Below, in pieces: positions 8,234-18,572 of a DNA stretch of 64,000 nucleotides. The DNA comes from Mucilaginibacter robiniae (lineage in GTDB: Bacteria > Bacteroidota > Bacteroidia > Sphingobacteriales > Sphingobacteriaceae), in assembly GCF_012849215.1 (NCBI RefSeq), contig NZ_CP051682.1, forward strand, positions 682,001 to 746,000, given 5' to 3'. Every line of letters begins with the position of its first letter. The stretch's first letter is position 1. The notes under the pieces are model-generated. The model saw only the letters and a list, made by a program, of their open reading frames with translations. It was not told the DNA's origin and made no database searches. The translations under genes and the position numbers were made by a program.

Positions 8234-8359
8234 ATAACGCTTCATTAAGCTAAAACAATTTGCGGCAGCTATTGTAAATAAAACACTAAGGCTAGTGATT
8301 TAAGATTTACAATTTCATTTATTGCACTTATCTTAGCCCCGCAAATTTTTGTATAATAA

Positions 8360-9685
<1,326 letters not shown>

Positions 9686-9721
9686 GAACCTAGTTTCATT
9701 AATTAGTTTCAATCATCATGT

Positions 9722-9749
9722 GAAAGCCGGCTCCACCAAGCCGGCTTTC
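9722..9749 (+). terminator. Hairpin after eno
   Basis: GAAAGCCGGCT (9722-9732) pairs perfectly with AGCCGGCTTTC (9739-9749) across a 6-nt loop. No T-run follows, so termination may be partial or factor-assisted. Confidence 0.6.
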
Positions 9750-9771
9750 CTGCTATATGGATATTTAATCG

Positions 9772-9779
9772 TATCTTTG
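9772..9779 (+). promoter_or_regulatory. -7 promoter box of the RhlE-type helicase
   Basis: TATCTTTG is a perfect TAnnTTTG match. It implies a leader of about 85 nt before the ATG at 9873. Confidence 0.65.
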
Positions 9780-9828
9780 TAACTGAAACAAGTACATCAA
9801 ATTTCAAGTTACTAATCTTATTACCAAT

Positions 9829-9848
9829 GCTGTACACGTCTGTACAGC
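9829..9848 (+). other. Perfect hairpin in the helicase leader
   Basis: GCTGTACA (9829-9836) and TGTACAGC (9841-9848) form an 8-bp stem with a 4-nt loop, 24 bases before the start codon. It could act as an RNA structure that the helicase itself resolves, or as a dimeric protein site; this is inference. Confidence 0.4.
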
Positions 9849-9872
9849 TTACATATACGATATTCATAATAC

Positions 9873-11144
9873 ATGTTATTTCAAGATTTAAATTTAATTG
9901 AGCCTATCCTGAAAGCCCTAGAAACTGAGGGATATACTCAACCTACGCCTATACAAGAGCAATCTATTCCTATTATACTGCAACGCCGAGATTTGCTAGG
10001 CTGTGCACAAACCGGTACTGGTAAAACAGCAGCTTTCTCCATTCCATTGCTACAGTTGTTATATCAGGAGCGCACACAGCATAAAGAACCAAAGGCCATT
10101 AAAGCTTTAATTCTTACGCCTACCCGTGAGCTGGCTATACAGATAGATGAAAGCTTAGCCGCCTATGGCCGACATACCGGCTTAAAGCATTTAGTAATTT
10201 TTGGTGGCGTATCACAAAACCCGCAGACTGATGCACTGAAAAAAGGTGTAGATATTTTAGTAGCTACCCCAGGCCGCCTGCTAGACTTGGTGAGCCAGGG
10301 TTTCATACACCTGAACCATATTAAGTTTTTAATACTGGACGAAGCCGACCGCATGTTGGATATGGGCTTTGTGAATGATGTAAAAAAAATCATTGCTAGA
10401 GTACCAGCTAAACGCCAAACCTTGTTCTTTTCGGCTACTATGCCTAATGAAATTCAACAACTGGCCGATACGATATTAAATAACCCGGAAAAGGTAGAAG
10501 TAACGCCTGTTTCGTCAACAGCTGATACCATACAGCAGGAAGTTTACTTTGTAGATAAAGGCGACAAAAAGGCATTGCTAAATCACATTCTGAAAGATAA
10601 AAGCATTGAAACAGTGTTGGTGTTTACCCGTACCAAACATGGCGCTGATAAAGTGGTAAAAGACCTGAGTCGTGCCGGCATTACTGCCGAAGCTATACAT
10701 GGCAATAAATCGCAGAATGCACGCCAGCGGGCACTTACCAATTTTAAGAACCGTACTACCCGTGTGCTGGTAGCTACCGATATTGCCGCTCGTGGTATTG
10801 ATGTGGATGACTTAACCCACGTTATTAATTTTGAGCTGCCTAACGTACCTGAAACCTATGTGCACCGCATTGGTCGTACCGGTCGTGCTGGGGCTAGCGG
10901 TATAGCGTTATCTTTTTGCGACGAGGAAGAGAAAGAATACCTGAAGGATATTCATAAGCTGATTGCTAAAAACATTCCGGTAAATGAGGCACACCCTTAT
11001 CCTTTAAAGCAACTCACAACAGCCGAAAAACACCGTAAAGAATTACAAAGCAAACCGGCACAACAACAGCATAACCGATCGGCAGGTGGTCGTAATAATA
11101 ACAGGCGACCAAACAATAGCCGTAAACCAGCCGTAAAAGGTTAA
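9873..11144 (+). CDS. DEAD-box ATP-dependent RNA helicase, RhlE type
   Basis: The 423-residue protein has the full set of DEAD-box motifs: Q motif [18 protein letters not shown] (residues 45-52), [19 protein letters not shown], then ARGIDV and HRIGRTGR in the second RecA domain. The C-terminus is a short basic, Asn/Arg-rich tail (about 390-423) as in RhlE proteins, which suits loose RNA binding. Its likely roles are ribosome assembly or mRNA turnover. It sits between eno and the FtsB/DivIC-like gene, with its own promoter and structured leader. A second DEAD-box gene lies at 25553-27346. Family is firm; the exact RNA target is unknown. Confidence 0.93.
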   Translation: MLFQDLNLIEPILKALETEGYTQPTPIQEQSIPIILQRRDLLGCAQTGTGKTAAFSIPLLQLLYQERTQHKEPKAIKALILTPTRELAIQIDESLAAYGRHTGLKHLVIFGGVSQNPQTDALKKGVDILVATPGRLLDLVSQGFIHLNHIKFLILDEADRMLDMGFVNDVKKIIARVPAKRQTLFFSATMPNEIQQLADTILNNPEKVEVTPVSSTADTIQQEVYFVDKGDKKALLNHILKDKSIETVLVFTRTKHGADKVVKDLSRAGITAEAIHGNKSQNARQRALTNFKNRTTRVLVATDIAARGIDVDDLTHVINFELPNVPETYVHRIGRTGRAGASGIALSFCDEEEKEYLKDIHKLIAKNIPVNEAHPYPLKQLTTAEKHRKELQSKPAQQQHNRSAGGRNNNRRPNNSRKPAVKG

Positions 11145-11186
11145 CTCATTTGCTTATAAGCTCTCATTTTTAAACATACATTTAAA

Positions 11187-11516
11187 ATGAATTTTAACAT
11201 ACCTATTGGAATGAAACGCGTGGTGGATCTGCTTCGTAACAAATACTTTTTAGTAACGATAGCTTTTATGGTATGGATGCTGTTTTTTGATAAAAATGAT
11301 TTGTACTCCCAATACGAACACCGTCAGCAATTGAATAAGCTGATACAGGAACGCGACTTTTACCAGAAAGAAACCGCTCAGGTAAGCAAAGATTTAGATG
11401 AGCTTACTTCCAACCGTGCAAAGCTGGAAAAATTTGCCCGCGAAAAATACCTCATGAAAAAGCCTAACGAAGACGTTTTCGTGATTGTAAAAGAGAGCAA
11501 GAAAAAAGACGATTAA
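11187..11516 (+). CDS. FtsB/DivIC-like septum formation initiator protein
   Basis: The 109-residue protein has a short cytoplasmic N-terminus, one membrane helix (about 22-37), and a periplasmic coiled coil (about 42-85) ending in LEKFAREKYLMKKPNEDVFVI. This is the hallmark of the FtsB/DivIC family, whose members form a complex with FtsL and FtsQ at the division site. It follows the helicase gene by 42 bases. In many Bacteroidota this gene lies near eno, so the helicase may have been inserted between them. A strong bidirectional terminator follows. Confidence 0.85.
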   Translation: MNFNIPIGMKRVVDLLRNKYFLVTIAFMVWMLFFDKNDLYSQYEHRQQLNKLIQERDFYQKETAQVSKDLDELTSNRAKLEKFAREKYLMKKPNEDVFVIVKESKKKDD

Positions 11517-11540
11517 GGGTTAAAGTATTATACAAAACAA

Positions 11541-11592
11541 AAAGGAGAAATCTTTTAAGCCATAATGCTGAAAAAGATTTCTCCTTTCTATT
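11541..11592. terminator. Bidirectional terminator between convergent genes
   Basis: A perfect 16-bp stem forms between 11541-11556 and 11572-11587, with A-runs on one side and T-rich sequence on the other. It can end transcripts from the FtsB-like gene (+) and the M16 gene pair (-). Confidence 0.85.
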
Positions 11593-11625
11593 TATAAGAA
11601 CAACGTGTTGGTAGCAGTATCAGAA

Positions 11626-12903
11626 TTAATACTTACCTACTATCACTTTGTAAAAATCATCAAAGTTCAAATATTTATTCGCCAGTTGCATCAGTTGCTC
11701 TGCAGTAACGGTTTTCACCACTTCGGTATATTTCTGGTAATAGAAATTGTCTAGCCCCGAGAAATGAGCATTTTTGAACTTATCGGCATGTGAAAACACA
11801 TTCTCTAAACTACCCAGCAGCGAACCTAGCATGTAGTTACGTACTAAAGATAATTCATCTTCTGGTATCAGCTCAGTTTTCAGCAGATTAACTTCCTTCT
11901 GAATTTCTTCAACCGCACTACGGCATACATCAGCTCCTACCTCACTGGCAATAAAAAAGGCTCCGCCATGTTTTAGTGAGGAAATGCCTGAACCAATACC
12001 ATAGGTATAGCCTTTATCTTCACGAATGTTCGCCATTAGCCTCGAACCAAAGTAACCACCTAATACGGTATTTAAAACCTGCACAGCCGGGAAATCAGGA
12101 TGGGTACGGTTAATTGCCGGACCACCAATCCGGATAGCCGATTGCAGTGCATTAGGCTTTTCTGTAAAGTAAAAGCGTTCTTGTTCTGGCTGTAAAGCTG
12201 GCTGCGTTGTATCGGCAGGCATGGCAGCATTTTGCCAATCGGTATTAAACACCGAAGTAATTTGGCTAAGTGCATCTTCATCTACTTTTCCGGCAATAAT
12301 CAATGTACAATTGGATGGCTGGTACATTTGCTTAAAATGTGCCAGCAAGTCGGTCCGTTGTAATTGCTGAAAATCTTGCGCTTCGGCAGTTAAGCCATAA
12401 ATGGTATTTCCATATAAAGCTTTATTGAAAGCACGACGGGCCAGTATATCATTCTTCTGCAAGCTTACCTGTAGCTTTTGCTGCTGGTTACGGATGTAAG
12501 TCTCCAGCTCCTGCTCAAAAAACTGGCTGTCGGTCAGTATGGATTTAACCACCGGCAAGGTATGCTGTAAATGCCGGTTAAGGCTATACATAGTTAATTG
12601 CGATTGGTCATACCCATAGTCCGATTGTAAAAAGGCGCCATAGTAATCAACTGTTTCTGCAATCTGCGCAGCACTCAGGGTTGACGTACCTTCATTTAAT
12701 AATGCATTTACGGCCAAATTCAGCAAAGGCTTAGCAGGATCAAAACGCAGATTGCCAAATATCCACTCTACCCGTACCAGATCCTGATCACCGGAGTTAA
12801 ACCAGTAAACCTGGCAGCCGTTATCTAATACAGTATGGCCGGGTTCTATTAAATTAATATTGTTGATGGTCCTGAAATCAGGCGCAGTAGTTCTGTTTAA
12901 CAT
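11626..12903 (-). CDS. M16 family peptidase-like protein, non-catalytic subunit
   Basis: The 425 residues have the two-domain M16 fold, but the HxxEH zinc motif is absent where it should occur near residue 60 (LNLAVNALLNEGTST). The second half keeps the substrate-binding Arg-Tyr motif, SRLMANIREDKGYTYGI. This is the beta-subunit pattern of heterodimeric M16 proteases, in which one subunit cuts and the other binds peptide. Its partner, with an intact HxxEH, is encoded 10 bases upstream on the same strand. No signal peptide is evident. Role inferred from pairing. Confidence 0.88.
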   Translation of the reverse strand: MLNRTTAPDFRTINNINLIEPGHTVLDNGCQVYWFNSGDQDLVRVEWIFGNLRFDPAKPLLNLAVNALLNEGTSTLSAAQIAETVDYYGAFLQSDYGYDQSQLTMYSLNRHLQHTLPVVKSILTDSQFFEQELETYIRNQQQKLQVSLQKNDILARRAFNKALYGNTIYGLTAEAQDFQQLQRTDLLAHFKQMYQPSNCTLIIAGKVDEDALSQITSVFNTDWQNAAMPADTTQPALQPEQERFYFTEKPNALQSAIRIGGPAINRTHPDFPAVQVLNTVLGGYFGSRLMANIREDKGYTYGIGSGISSLKHGGAFFIASEVGADVCRSAVEEIQKEVNLLKTELIPEDELSLVRNYMLGSLLGSLENVFSHADKFKNAHFSGLDNFYYQKYTEVVKTVTAEQLMQLANKYLNFDDFYKVIVGKY

Positions 12904-12913
12904 AACTCGTAGT

Positions 12914-14170
12914 TTAAGCCGGCACAGCCTCGCTCTTTTCAGCTAAGTAAATTAAGGTAGATGAATTATCCTTCTGGAAAATAGCCTTAGCTTGTTGTTG
13001 TATCTGCTCGGCAGTTACCGCTAAGTATTTATCCACTTCATGGTTAAAATCATCAGCATCACCCAACAACTCAAAATAAGCCAAGTTCATGGCCTTATCC
13101 AGCAATGCCATTTCGGCAAATACCATAGTTGACTCGGTCTTATTCTTTACCTTCGTCAGCTCTCCGGTTGGTACGGGTTCAGCCGCTATTTTTTCCAGCT
13201 CTTTCCACACGGCAGCTTCAGCCTCTTCTATAGATACAGTTTCCAGCGGTTTGCCTTCAACCACCAGCATACCTGTATCAAAACTGCCGGTTAAGTATGC
13301 ATGTATTTCGCTAAATAGTTGCTGTTCCTTAACCAACGATCGGTATAAACGTGATGAATGACCTCTTGATAAAATATCTGATATCAAATCAATAGCGTAG
13401 TACTCTTTATCACTTCGGCCGGGTACCTGGAAAGCAATGTAAACATCATTCAAAGGTACTTTAGCGGTTACTGTTTCCCGACGTTCTTCGTGTTGTTCCG
13501 GCTCCTGTGGCAGGTTGCGGTTATATTTTTCGCCGGTTGGAATGCTACCGAACCATTTTTCAGAAAGCTGTTGCACCTGTTCAACAGTCACATCACCCCC
13601 TACTACCATAATGGCATTTTGCGGATTGTAATGTTTCTGAAAAAACGCTTTTACATCCTCAATCTTGGCATGTTCAATATGTTCCAGGTTTTTGCCAATG
13701 GTAGCCCAACGATAAGGATGATTCTTGTAAACCAACGGGCGTAAACGCAACCACACATCGCCATAGGGCTGGTTGAGGTAACGTTGTTTAAACTCTTCCA
13801 TCACCACATTGCGTTGCACTTCCAAGCTCTTTTCACTAAAAGCCAAGCTCAGCATACGGTCACTCTCCAACCAAAAAGCAGTTTCTAAGTTAGCAGCAGG
13901 CAGAGTAATGTAGTAGTTAGTAATATCATTGCTGGTAAAGGCGTTATTTTCGCCACCTACACGCTGCAATGGTTCATCGTAAACCGGAATATTGACCGAA
14001 CCACCGAACATTAAATGTTCAAACAAATGCGCAAAACCAGTTTGTTCGGGATTTTCGTCGCGAGCACCAACATCGTATAAAATGTTAACTACCGCCATGG
14101 GTGTAGTATGATCTTCATGAACAATTACCCGCAGGCCATTGCTCAGTACAAAACGGTTGAATTTAACCAT
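12914..14170 (-). CDS. M16 family zinc peptidase, catalytic subunit
   Basis: The 418-residue protein has the inverzincin motif HLFEH (residues 48-52) followed by the distal Glu in VVMEEFKQR, the full zinc site of M16 peptidases (pitrilysin, insulinase and processing-peptidase families). Its C-terminal half lacks the Arg-Tyr pair that the downstream partner retains, so the two probably form one active heterodimer. No signal peptide is visible, which suggests cytoplasmic peptide degradation. A perfect -7 box precedes the gene and the partner follows 10 bases after its stop, forming an operon. Confidence 0.92.
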   Translation of the reverse strand: MVKFNRFVLSNGLRVIVHEDHTTPMAVVNILYDVGARDENPEQTGFAHLFEHLMFGGSVNIPVYDEPLQRVGGENNAFTSNDITNYYITLPAANLETAFWLESDRMLSLAFSEKSLEVQRNVVMEEFKQRYLNQPYGDVWLRLRPLVYKNHPYRWATIGKNLEHIEHAKIEDVKAFFQKHYNPQNAIMVVGGDVTVEQVQQLSEKWFGSIPTGEKYNRNLPQEPEQHEERRETVTAKVPLNDVYIAFQVPGRSDKEYYAIDLISDILSRGHSSRLYRSLVKEQQLFSEIHAYLTGSFDTGMLVVEGKPLETVSIEEAEAAVWKELEKIAAEPVPTGELTKVKNKTESTMVFAEMALLDKAMNLAYFELLGDADDFNHEVDKYLAVTAEQIQQQAKAIFQKDNSSTLIYLAEKSEAVPA

Positions 14171-14199
14171 GTTTAAGAGAACAATTTTTTTTAGACCGA

Positions 14200-14207
14200 C
14201 AAAGGTA
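14200..14207 (-). promoter_or_regulatory. -7 promoter box of the M16 operon
   Basis: The minus strand reads TACCTTTG, an exact TAnnTTTG match, 30 bases before the ATG at 14170. Confidence 0.6.
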
Positions 14208-14396
14208 ATTCTTTTATTACGGAAACATCAATTTTATGAAACGCTAATGTTACACAGGTGTCAACTTTAATAGCTGTTAGCATCTTTGTGGCTGATTAAA
14301 AGCTTGTAATTGCAAGGGTAGAATAGATAAACTCAGCTGTTGAAAATACAACATCTGAATTGGTGAAGGACTAAAATATCATGTATGTTTAATGCA

Positions 14397-14434
14397 CAAC
14401 GGTGCCCTACTAAATGTATAGCAGGGCACCGTTG
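14397..14434 (-). terminator. Hairpin terminator of the 14.5-14.8 kb gene
   Basis: CAACGGTGCCCT (14397-14408) pairs perfectly with AGGGCACCGTTG (14423-14434), and flanking AATG/CATT can extend the stem. It lies just after the stop codon of the minus-strand gene. Confidence 0.65.
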
Positions 14435-14457
14435 CATTAAAATTTATATAGCTTGTT

Positions 14458-14802
14458 TTAAGCTGTTGGACGGTCACTACCGTGCAGGTTATCACTTACC
14501 TGATGGTGGTGTAATTTGGCTTGTATAGCAGACTCACTGTTGTTGGCATACGTACCGTAAGCATCAACCAGGGTGCCTTTCAGATTATGTTTAGTTGAAG
14601 ATATAGCATAAACAATAGCCATATCTGACGGATTGCTAGCTCCTTCAAAACGGTAAAATTCATCTACCTCAAAGTCGTCAGCAGTCATGTGTATATCTTT
14701 TGATTTGTCATCCAGAGTATCACCTTCCAGACTTAAATTAGCTTCGTATCCTCTTTTTAATAAATCGTTAGTGGCATCCACTAAAGTTTCGTAATTTTTC
14801 AT
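14458..14802 (-). CDS. Conserved small protein, misnamed 'phosphoribosylpyrophosphate synthetase' in databases
   Basis: The 114-residue cytoplasmic protein belongs to a Bacteroidota family that starts MKNYETLVDATNDLLKRGY and contains DDFEVDEFYRFEGASNPSD followed by AIVYAISS and LVDAYGTYA. As I recall, homologues are often labelled phosphoribosylpyrophosphate synthetase. The protein is far too short for that enzyme and has no PRPP-binding loop or ATP site, so the label should not be carried over. The acidic N-terminal half and the GTLVDAYG segment suggest a small alpha/beta fold. Function is unknown. It is transcribed alone with a hairpin terminator. Confidence 0.7.
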   Translation of the reverse strand: MKNYETLVDATNDLLKRGYEANLSLEGDTLDDKSKDIHMTADDFEVDEFYRFEGASNPSDMAIVYAISSTKHNLKGTLVDAYGTYANNSESAIQAKLHHHQVSDNLHGSDRPTA

Positions 14803-14994
14803 GGCAGTAGTATGTTTAATGTTAAGTGCAGTTGGTTTTAGGCTGCTTTTGTATGAATAACCACTAATAGGGTGCTGTTGTTTGGTATGTAAATAGTTTT
14901 GTATTTTTATAAGTAACAGCTGTTCAAAAATAAAACTCTAAAACCGTCAACTGTATTATTTGAACAAAAGAGCAGCAAAAAGCATAACGCTAAA

Positions 14995-15291
14995 TTAATC
15001 TTCGTAGACTTTAGACAAGTTCAGTGTAATGTTAACCGTGTATAAATAGGGGTGCCCTGTCTGATTAAACACCTGACTATCCATTGGCCATGAATAATGT
15101 TCAATTTGGATGCTTTCAATCAAATATGAAATATCATAAATTTCTATATGATCCCCTGTAGAAATCTGCCCTATTTCATGCGGGTTAATATATTCTTTGT
15201 AAGTGTTTAAATCGGAAGTACAAAAAATTATTTCATCCTCCAGTACAAACATAAATCTGGCGGCGCTAGTTGCGGCAGTTGACTCGATCAT
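14995..15291 (-). CDS. Hypothetical protein, 98 aa
   Basis: The reading frame encodes an acidic 98-residue protein without a signal peptide or membrane segment. Alternating hydrophobic strands such as FMFVLEDEIIFCTS and HIEIYDISYLIESIQIEHY suggest a small beta-rich domain. I recognise no family. It lies between the misnamed PRPP-synthetase-like gene and the PagL-like gene, all on the minus strand but with gaps of about 200 bases. It looks like a real gene from its amino-acid composition, but support is limited. Confidence 0.5.
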   Translation of the reverse strand: MIESTAATSAARFMFVLEDEIIFCTSDLNTYKEYINPHEIGQISTGDHIEIYDISYLIESIQIEHYSWPMDSQVFNQTGHPYLYTVNITLNLSKVYED

Positions 15292-15497
15292 GGCTTTTAA
15301 AGCTAAGGGGTAATACTCTATTATAATATACCATTTAGATGCTTTACTGTTTTGTTGCTAATGTTTAATGCTATTTCTTGATAGTCTATTTTCACAAAAT
15401 GATAGTTCTCTATTCACACACCTTCACACCCTATAAACTTCTATTTATTAGATTACCAAAACTTTATGATTAGACTTGCTTAAAACAATCAAATAGA

Positions 15498-16607
15498 TTA
15501 CCAATGCACATTAAATATGGGGCCCACGCCTACATAATCGGCCTCAGTGCCATGAATGTAGCCTTTAACCTGTAAAGCTACCCATGGTTTAATTTTGTAC
15601 TTTAAGCCCGCTGTCCAATACTTTTGGTTATCGGGAAAGTAAGTTCTGTAATGTATATAGTGCCCATAGTTAGCCATAACTGCTAACCGGCCAAGCCACA
15701 CATCAACACCGGCGCTGATGCCTACCCGCCAGCGGTCGTAAGATGAGCCATAATATTGAAAAGTCTCTACGAAGTTAGAGGGGTCAAATACGGTGTAGAA
15801 ATAACCAGCGTCTGCACCAATTTTCAGACTCAATATTTTACTTAAGCGATAGTTATACCCTAAATACAAACCGGATTTAAAATGCCCGTCTTTGCTTTTG
15901 AACACACCACGATAGCCTATATCTCCACCTAATTCAATCGAGTTTTTAGGGATATTGAGTTCATTATCTGACCTTGGCGATTGCCGCTGGTTAACCTTCT
16001 GCACCAAACCCAATGACCACATATACGCATTCACACCGTTATTCGGCAATCGTGTAGCGCCATTAGAGTAATGCAAAATGTCAATTCCTCCCTGTATGCC
16101 TGTTGATGGTGTAATAGCTGTAAACAGCTTTAAACCGGCTTGTGCGGCAATGTTTATATGGCTGCCTACAATTGGGTTTTTGTTGTCGGTAAAGTACGTC
16201 TGTGTAGAATATATTAAACCAGCTCCAGGTGTAAAAAGTAATTGTACGGGTCCGGCCTTAAGCAAGCCAAACTCAAAACGGCCTAGCACACCAACCGTAC
16301 TACCTAATAAACCTTTAGTTGACGGATCACTATTAAGCACCACCTGCTCCATATTACGGTAAGATACAACCGCATCAATACTCTTGATATTAAATATACG
16401 AACATAAGATGCCGGATTATTTTCCATATTAAAATGGTAAGCAAGTTCAGTTCCCCAGAATTTTCCTTTTAAATAATTCTTTTCCGCAGAAAATATTTTT
16501 ATTCCAGCAGTTGGTGTAATCTCAACACTATTCTTACTATCCTGCGCTTGGGCTTTTACGATCACAAAAGCACACAGCAGCGCACACAACAATACTTTTA
16601 AACGCAT
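15498..16607 (-). CDS. Acyloxyacyl hydrolase (PagL-like lipid A 3-O-deacylase) with extended barrel
   Basis: The 369-residue protein has a signal peptide (about 1-22) and beta-barrel strands throughout. The segment ILHYSNGATRLPNNGVNAY around residues 178-196 matches the His-Ser motif of PagL-like enzymes, which remove the 3-linked acyl chain from lipid A in the outer membrane. PagL itself is about 150-185 residues. This protein is twice that and carries a second barrel-like half after residue 215. Bacteroidota homologues of this length exist. Activity on lipid A is inferred. It stands alone on the minus strand. Confidence 0.75.
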   Translation of the reverse strand: MRLKVLLCALLCAFVIVKAQAQDSKNSVEITPTAGIKIFSAEKNYLKGKFWGTELAYHFNMENNPASYVRIFNIKSIDAVVSYRNMEQVVLNSDPSTKGLLGSTVGVLGRFEFGLLKAGPVQLLFTPGAGLIYSTQTYFTDNKNPIVGSHINIAAQAGLKLFTAITPSTGIQGGIDILHYSNGATRLPNNGVNAYMWSLGLVQKVNQRQSPRSDNELNIPKNSIELGGDIGYRGVFKSKDGHFKSGLYLGYNYRLSKILSLKIGADAGYFYTVFDPSNFVETFQYYGSSYDRWRVGISAGVDVWLGRLAVMANYGHYIHYRTYFPDNQKYWTAGLKYKIKPWVALQVKGYIHGTEADYVGVGPIFNVHW

Positions 16608-16840
16608 TTACTTAATAATTGGTGCTAAAACATCAAGAGTATGCTACAGCGTAGAGCATATCTTTTACAATTGGTTACGAAGAGCGAAAGTAAATTAATA
16701 GTATCGCATATTAACCACCAGTTAACGCGCACTAAGCAGCTTGTATAACGAAAGGAGAAAAGATTGTATAACTTAAGCTATGCCGGAAGGAAATTATGTG
16801 TAAGCAGATATAGGATAATACCAACAGGATAGGAACGAAA

Positions 16841-16864
16841 AAAGCCCGACACGAGGCCGGGCTT
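16841..16864 (-). terminator. Intrinsic terminator after odhB
   Basis: AAGCCCGAC (16842-16850) pairs with GCCGGGCTT (16856-16864) with one mismatch. On the minus strand a T-run follows the stem, as expected for the end of the odhA-odhB transcript. Confidence 0.75.
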
Positions 16865-16902
16865 CTATTTTAATAACTGAACAACTCAGTAATTTGAAGC
16901 AA

Positions 16903-18462
16903 TTATACTCCTAATAACAAACGTGCAGGATCTTCCAATAGTTGTTTAACACGCACCAAGAAGCTTACTGACTCGCGGCCGTCTACAATACGGTGATCGT
17001 ATGATAATGCAATGTACATCATTGGGCGAATTACCACTTGACCATTTACTGCTACCGGACGCTCAATAATATTGTGCATACCTAAAATAGCTGATTGTGG
17101 CGCGTTGATGATTGGCGTTGATAACATAGAGCCAAATATACCACCATTGGTAATGGTAAAGGTACCGCCGGTCATATCTTCAATAGTCAGCTTGTTTTCG
17201 CGGGCTTTACCGGCTAAGGTAACTACTGCTTTTTCAATCTCAGCCAGGCTCATAGCATCTGCATTACGGATAATTGGAACCACCAAGCCTTTAGGTGCTG
17301 ATACGGCTATAGAAATGTCAGCAAAATTGCTGTATACAATTTCTTCACCTTCAATGCGGGCACCTACTGCAGGCCATTCTTGCAGAGCAACAGTTACGGC
17401 TTTAGTAAAGAACGACATAAAGCCTAAACCAACACCATGTTTCTCTTTAAATTTATCTTTGTATTTGCCGCGCAGTTCCATGATCGGCTGCATATCTACC
17501 TCGTTAAAGGTAGTTAACATAGCTGTTTCATTCTTAACCGAAACCAAACGCTTAGCTACTGTTTTGCGCAGCGAAGTCATTTTTTCACGACGCTCGGCAC
17601 GGGTACCAGTAGTTACCGGTTGTGTTTGTGCGGTTTGTGGTGTAACACTTGGTGCTGATGATTTAGCTGGCGTTGCAGCAGATTTTTGAGCGTTTAAAGC
17701 ATCTTCCTTAGTAATACGGCCACCTACTCCAGTACCTGAAACCGAACCGGCATCTACGCCTTTTTCGGCCAAAATTTTACCAGCAGCTGGAGATGGTGTA
17801 CCTGCGGCATAACCATTTTGTGATGCCGGTGATGAGCTACCAGTTGTAGCTTGCTGAGCAGTTGGCTGTGAAGCCGGAGTTGCTGCTGAAGTTGTACCAC
17901 CTGCAATAGAACAAACTATTGCACCAATAGCCAGTACATCACCTTCTTTTGCAATGGTATGCAGGGTACCGGCTCCTTCTGCTGTCAATTCGAAGGTTGC
18001 TTTATCTGATTCCAATTCGGCGATTACCTCATCCATAGTTACCTGTTCGCCGTCTTTTTTAATCCAGCGTGATAAGGTAACTTCAGTGATCGATTCACCT
18101 ACTGGTGGCACTTTGATTTCGATAGATTTAGCTTCTGCCGCTGGCGCTTCAGTTGCAGGTTGTGAGTTACCAGTTGCCGGAGCTGCAGGTGCGCTCTCTG
18201 CTGCTGCCGGGGCCGAACTTCCAGCTCCGCCATCAGCAATGCTGGCTACTACAGCACCAATAGGCAATACATCACCTTCCTGTGCAGTAATTTTTAAAGT
18301 TCCTGCGCTTTCGGCTGTCAGTTCGAAGGTTGCTTTATCTGATTCTAATTCAGCAATTACCTCATCCATAGCTACCTGTTCGCCATCTTGTTTAATCCAG
18401 CGTGATAAGGTAACCTCGGTAATCGATTCGCCTACCGGCGGAACTTTTATCTCTAAACTCAT
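16903..18462 (-). CDS. odhB: 2-oxoglutarate dehydrogenase E2, dihydrolipoyl succinyltransferase with two lipoyl domains
   Basis: The E2 core moves succinyl groups from lipoate to CoA in the 2-oxoglutarate dehydrogenase complex. Two near-identical lipoyl domains occupy about residues 1-78 and 112-189, each with lipoylated Lys in ESDKATFEL. They are joined by Ala/Pro-rich linkers and followed by a peripheral subunit-binding domain ([17 protein letters not shown]) and a catalytic domain ending in [13 protein letters not shown]. Most bacterial OdhB proteins have one lipoyl domain. ATG 18462 gives the expected [13 protein letters not shown] start; a longer frame from 18552 would be read out of an intergenic hairpin. 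odhA lies immediately upstream. Confidence 0.95.
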   Translation of the reverse strand: MSLEIKVPPVGESITEVTLSRWIKQDGEQVAMDEVIAELESDKATFELTAESAGTLKITAQEGDVLPIGAVVASIADGGAGSSAPAAAESAPAAPATGNSQPATEAPAAEAKSIEIKVPPVGESITEVTLSRWIKKDGEQVTMDEVIAELESDKATFELTAEGAGTLHTIAKEGDVLAIGAIVCSIAGGTTSAATPASQPTAQQATTGSSSPASQNGYAAGTPSPAAGKILAEKGVDAGSVSGTGVGGRITKEDALNAQKSAATPAKSSAPSVTPQTAQTQPVTTGTRAERREKMTSLRKTVAKRLVSVKNETAMLTTFNEVDMQPIMELRGKYKDKFKEKHGVGLGFMSFFTKAVTVALQEWPAVGARIEGEEIVYSNFADISIAVSAPKGLVVPIIRNADAMSLAEIEKAVVTLAGKARENKLTIEDMTGGTFTITNGGIFGSMLSTPIINAPQSAILGMHNIIERPVAVNGQVVIRPMMYIALSYDHRIVDGRESVSFLVRVKQLLEDPARLLLGV

Positions 18463-18512
18463 ATTTGTTTTCGGTTGCGTATTTTCGGTTTTCAGTTGCA
18501 GATTGTGAATTT

Positions 18513-18556
18513 TTGGTTGTGGGATGGAAATGATATTTCTCACATCCCACAACCAA
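18513..18556 (-). other. Strong hairpin between odhA and odhB
   Basis: TTGGTTGTGGGATG (18513-18526) pairs perfectly with CATCCCACAACCAA (18543-18556), and the 16-base spacer contains GAAAT/ATTTC that can extend it. It lies in the 110-base gap between co-directional odhA and odhB. It may tune the ratio of the two subunits or be a repeat element; the role is inference. Confidence 0.6.
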
Positions 18557-18572
18557 CAACTCGCAACACTAT

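Noticed and set aside
14458..14802. Annotation as phosphoribosylpyrophosphate synthetase
   Set aside because: The protein is too short and lacks the PRPP- and ATP-binding motifs.
18463..18552. N-terminal extension of OdhB
   Set aside because: It is encoded by the intergenic hairpin region and precedes the normal MSLEIKVPP start.
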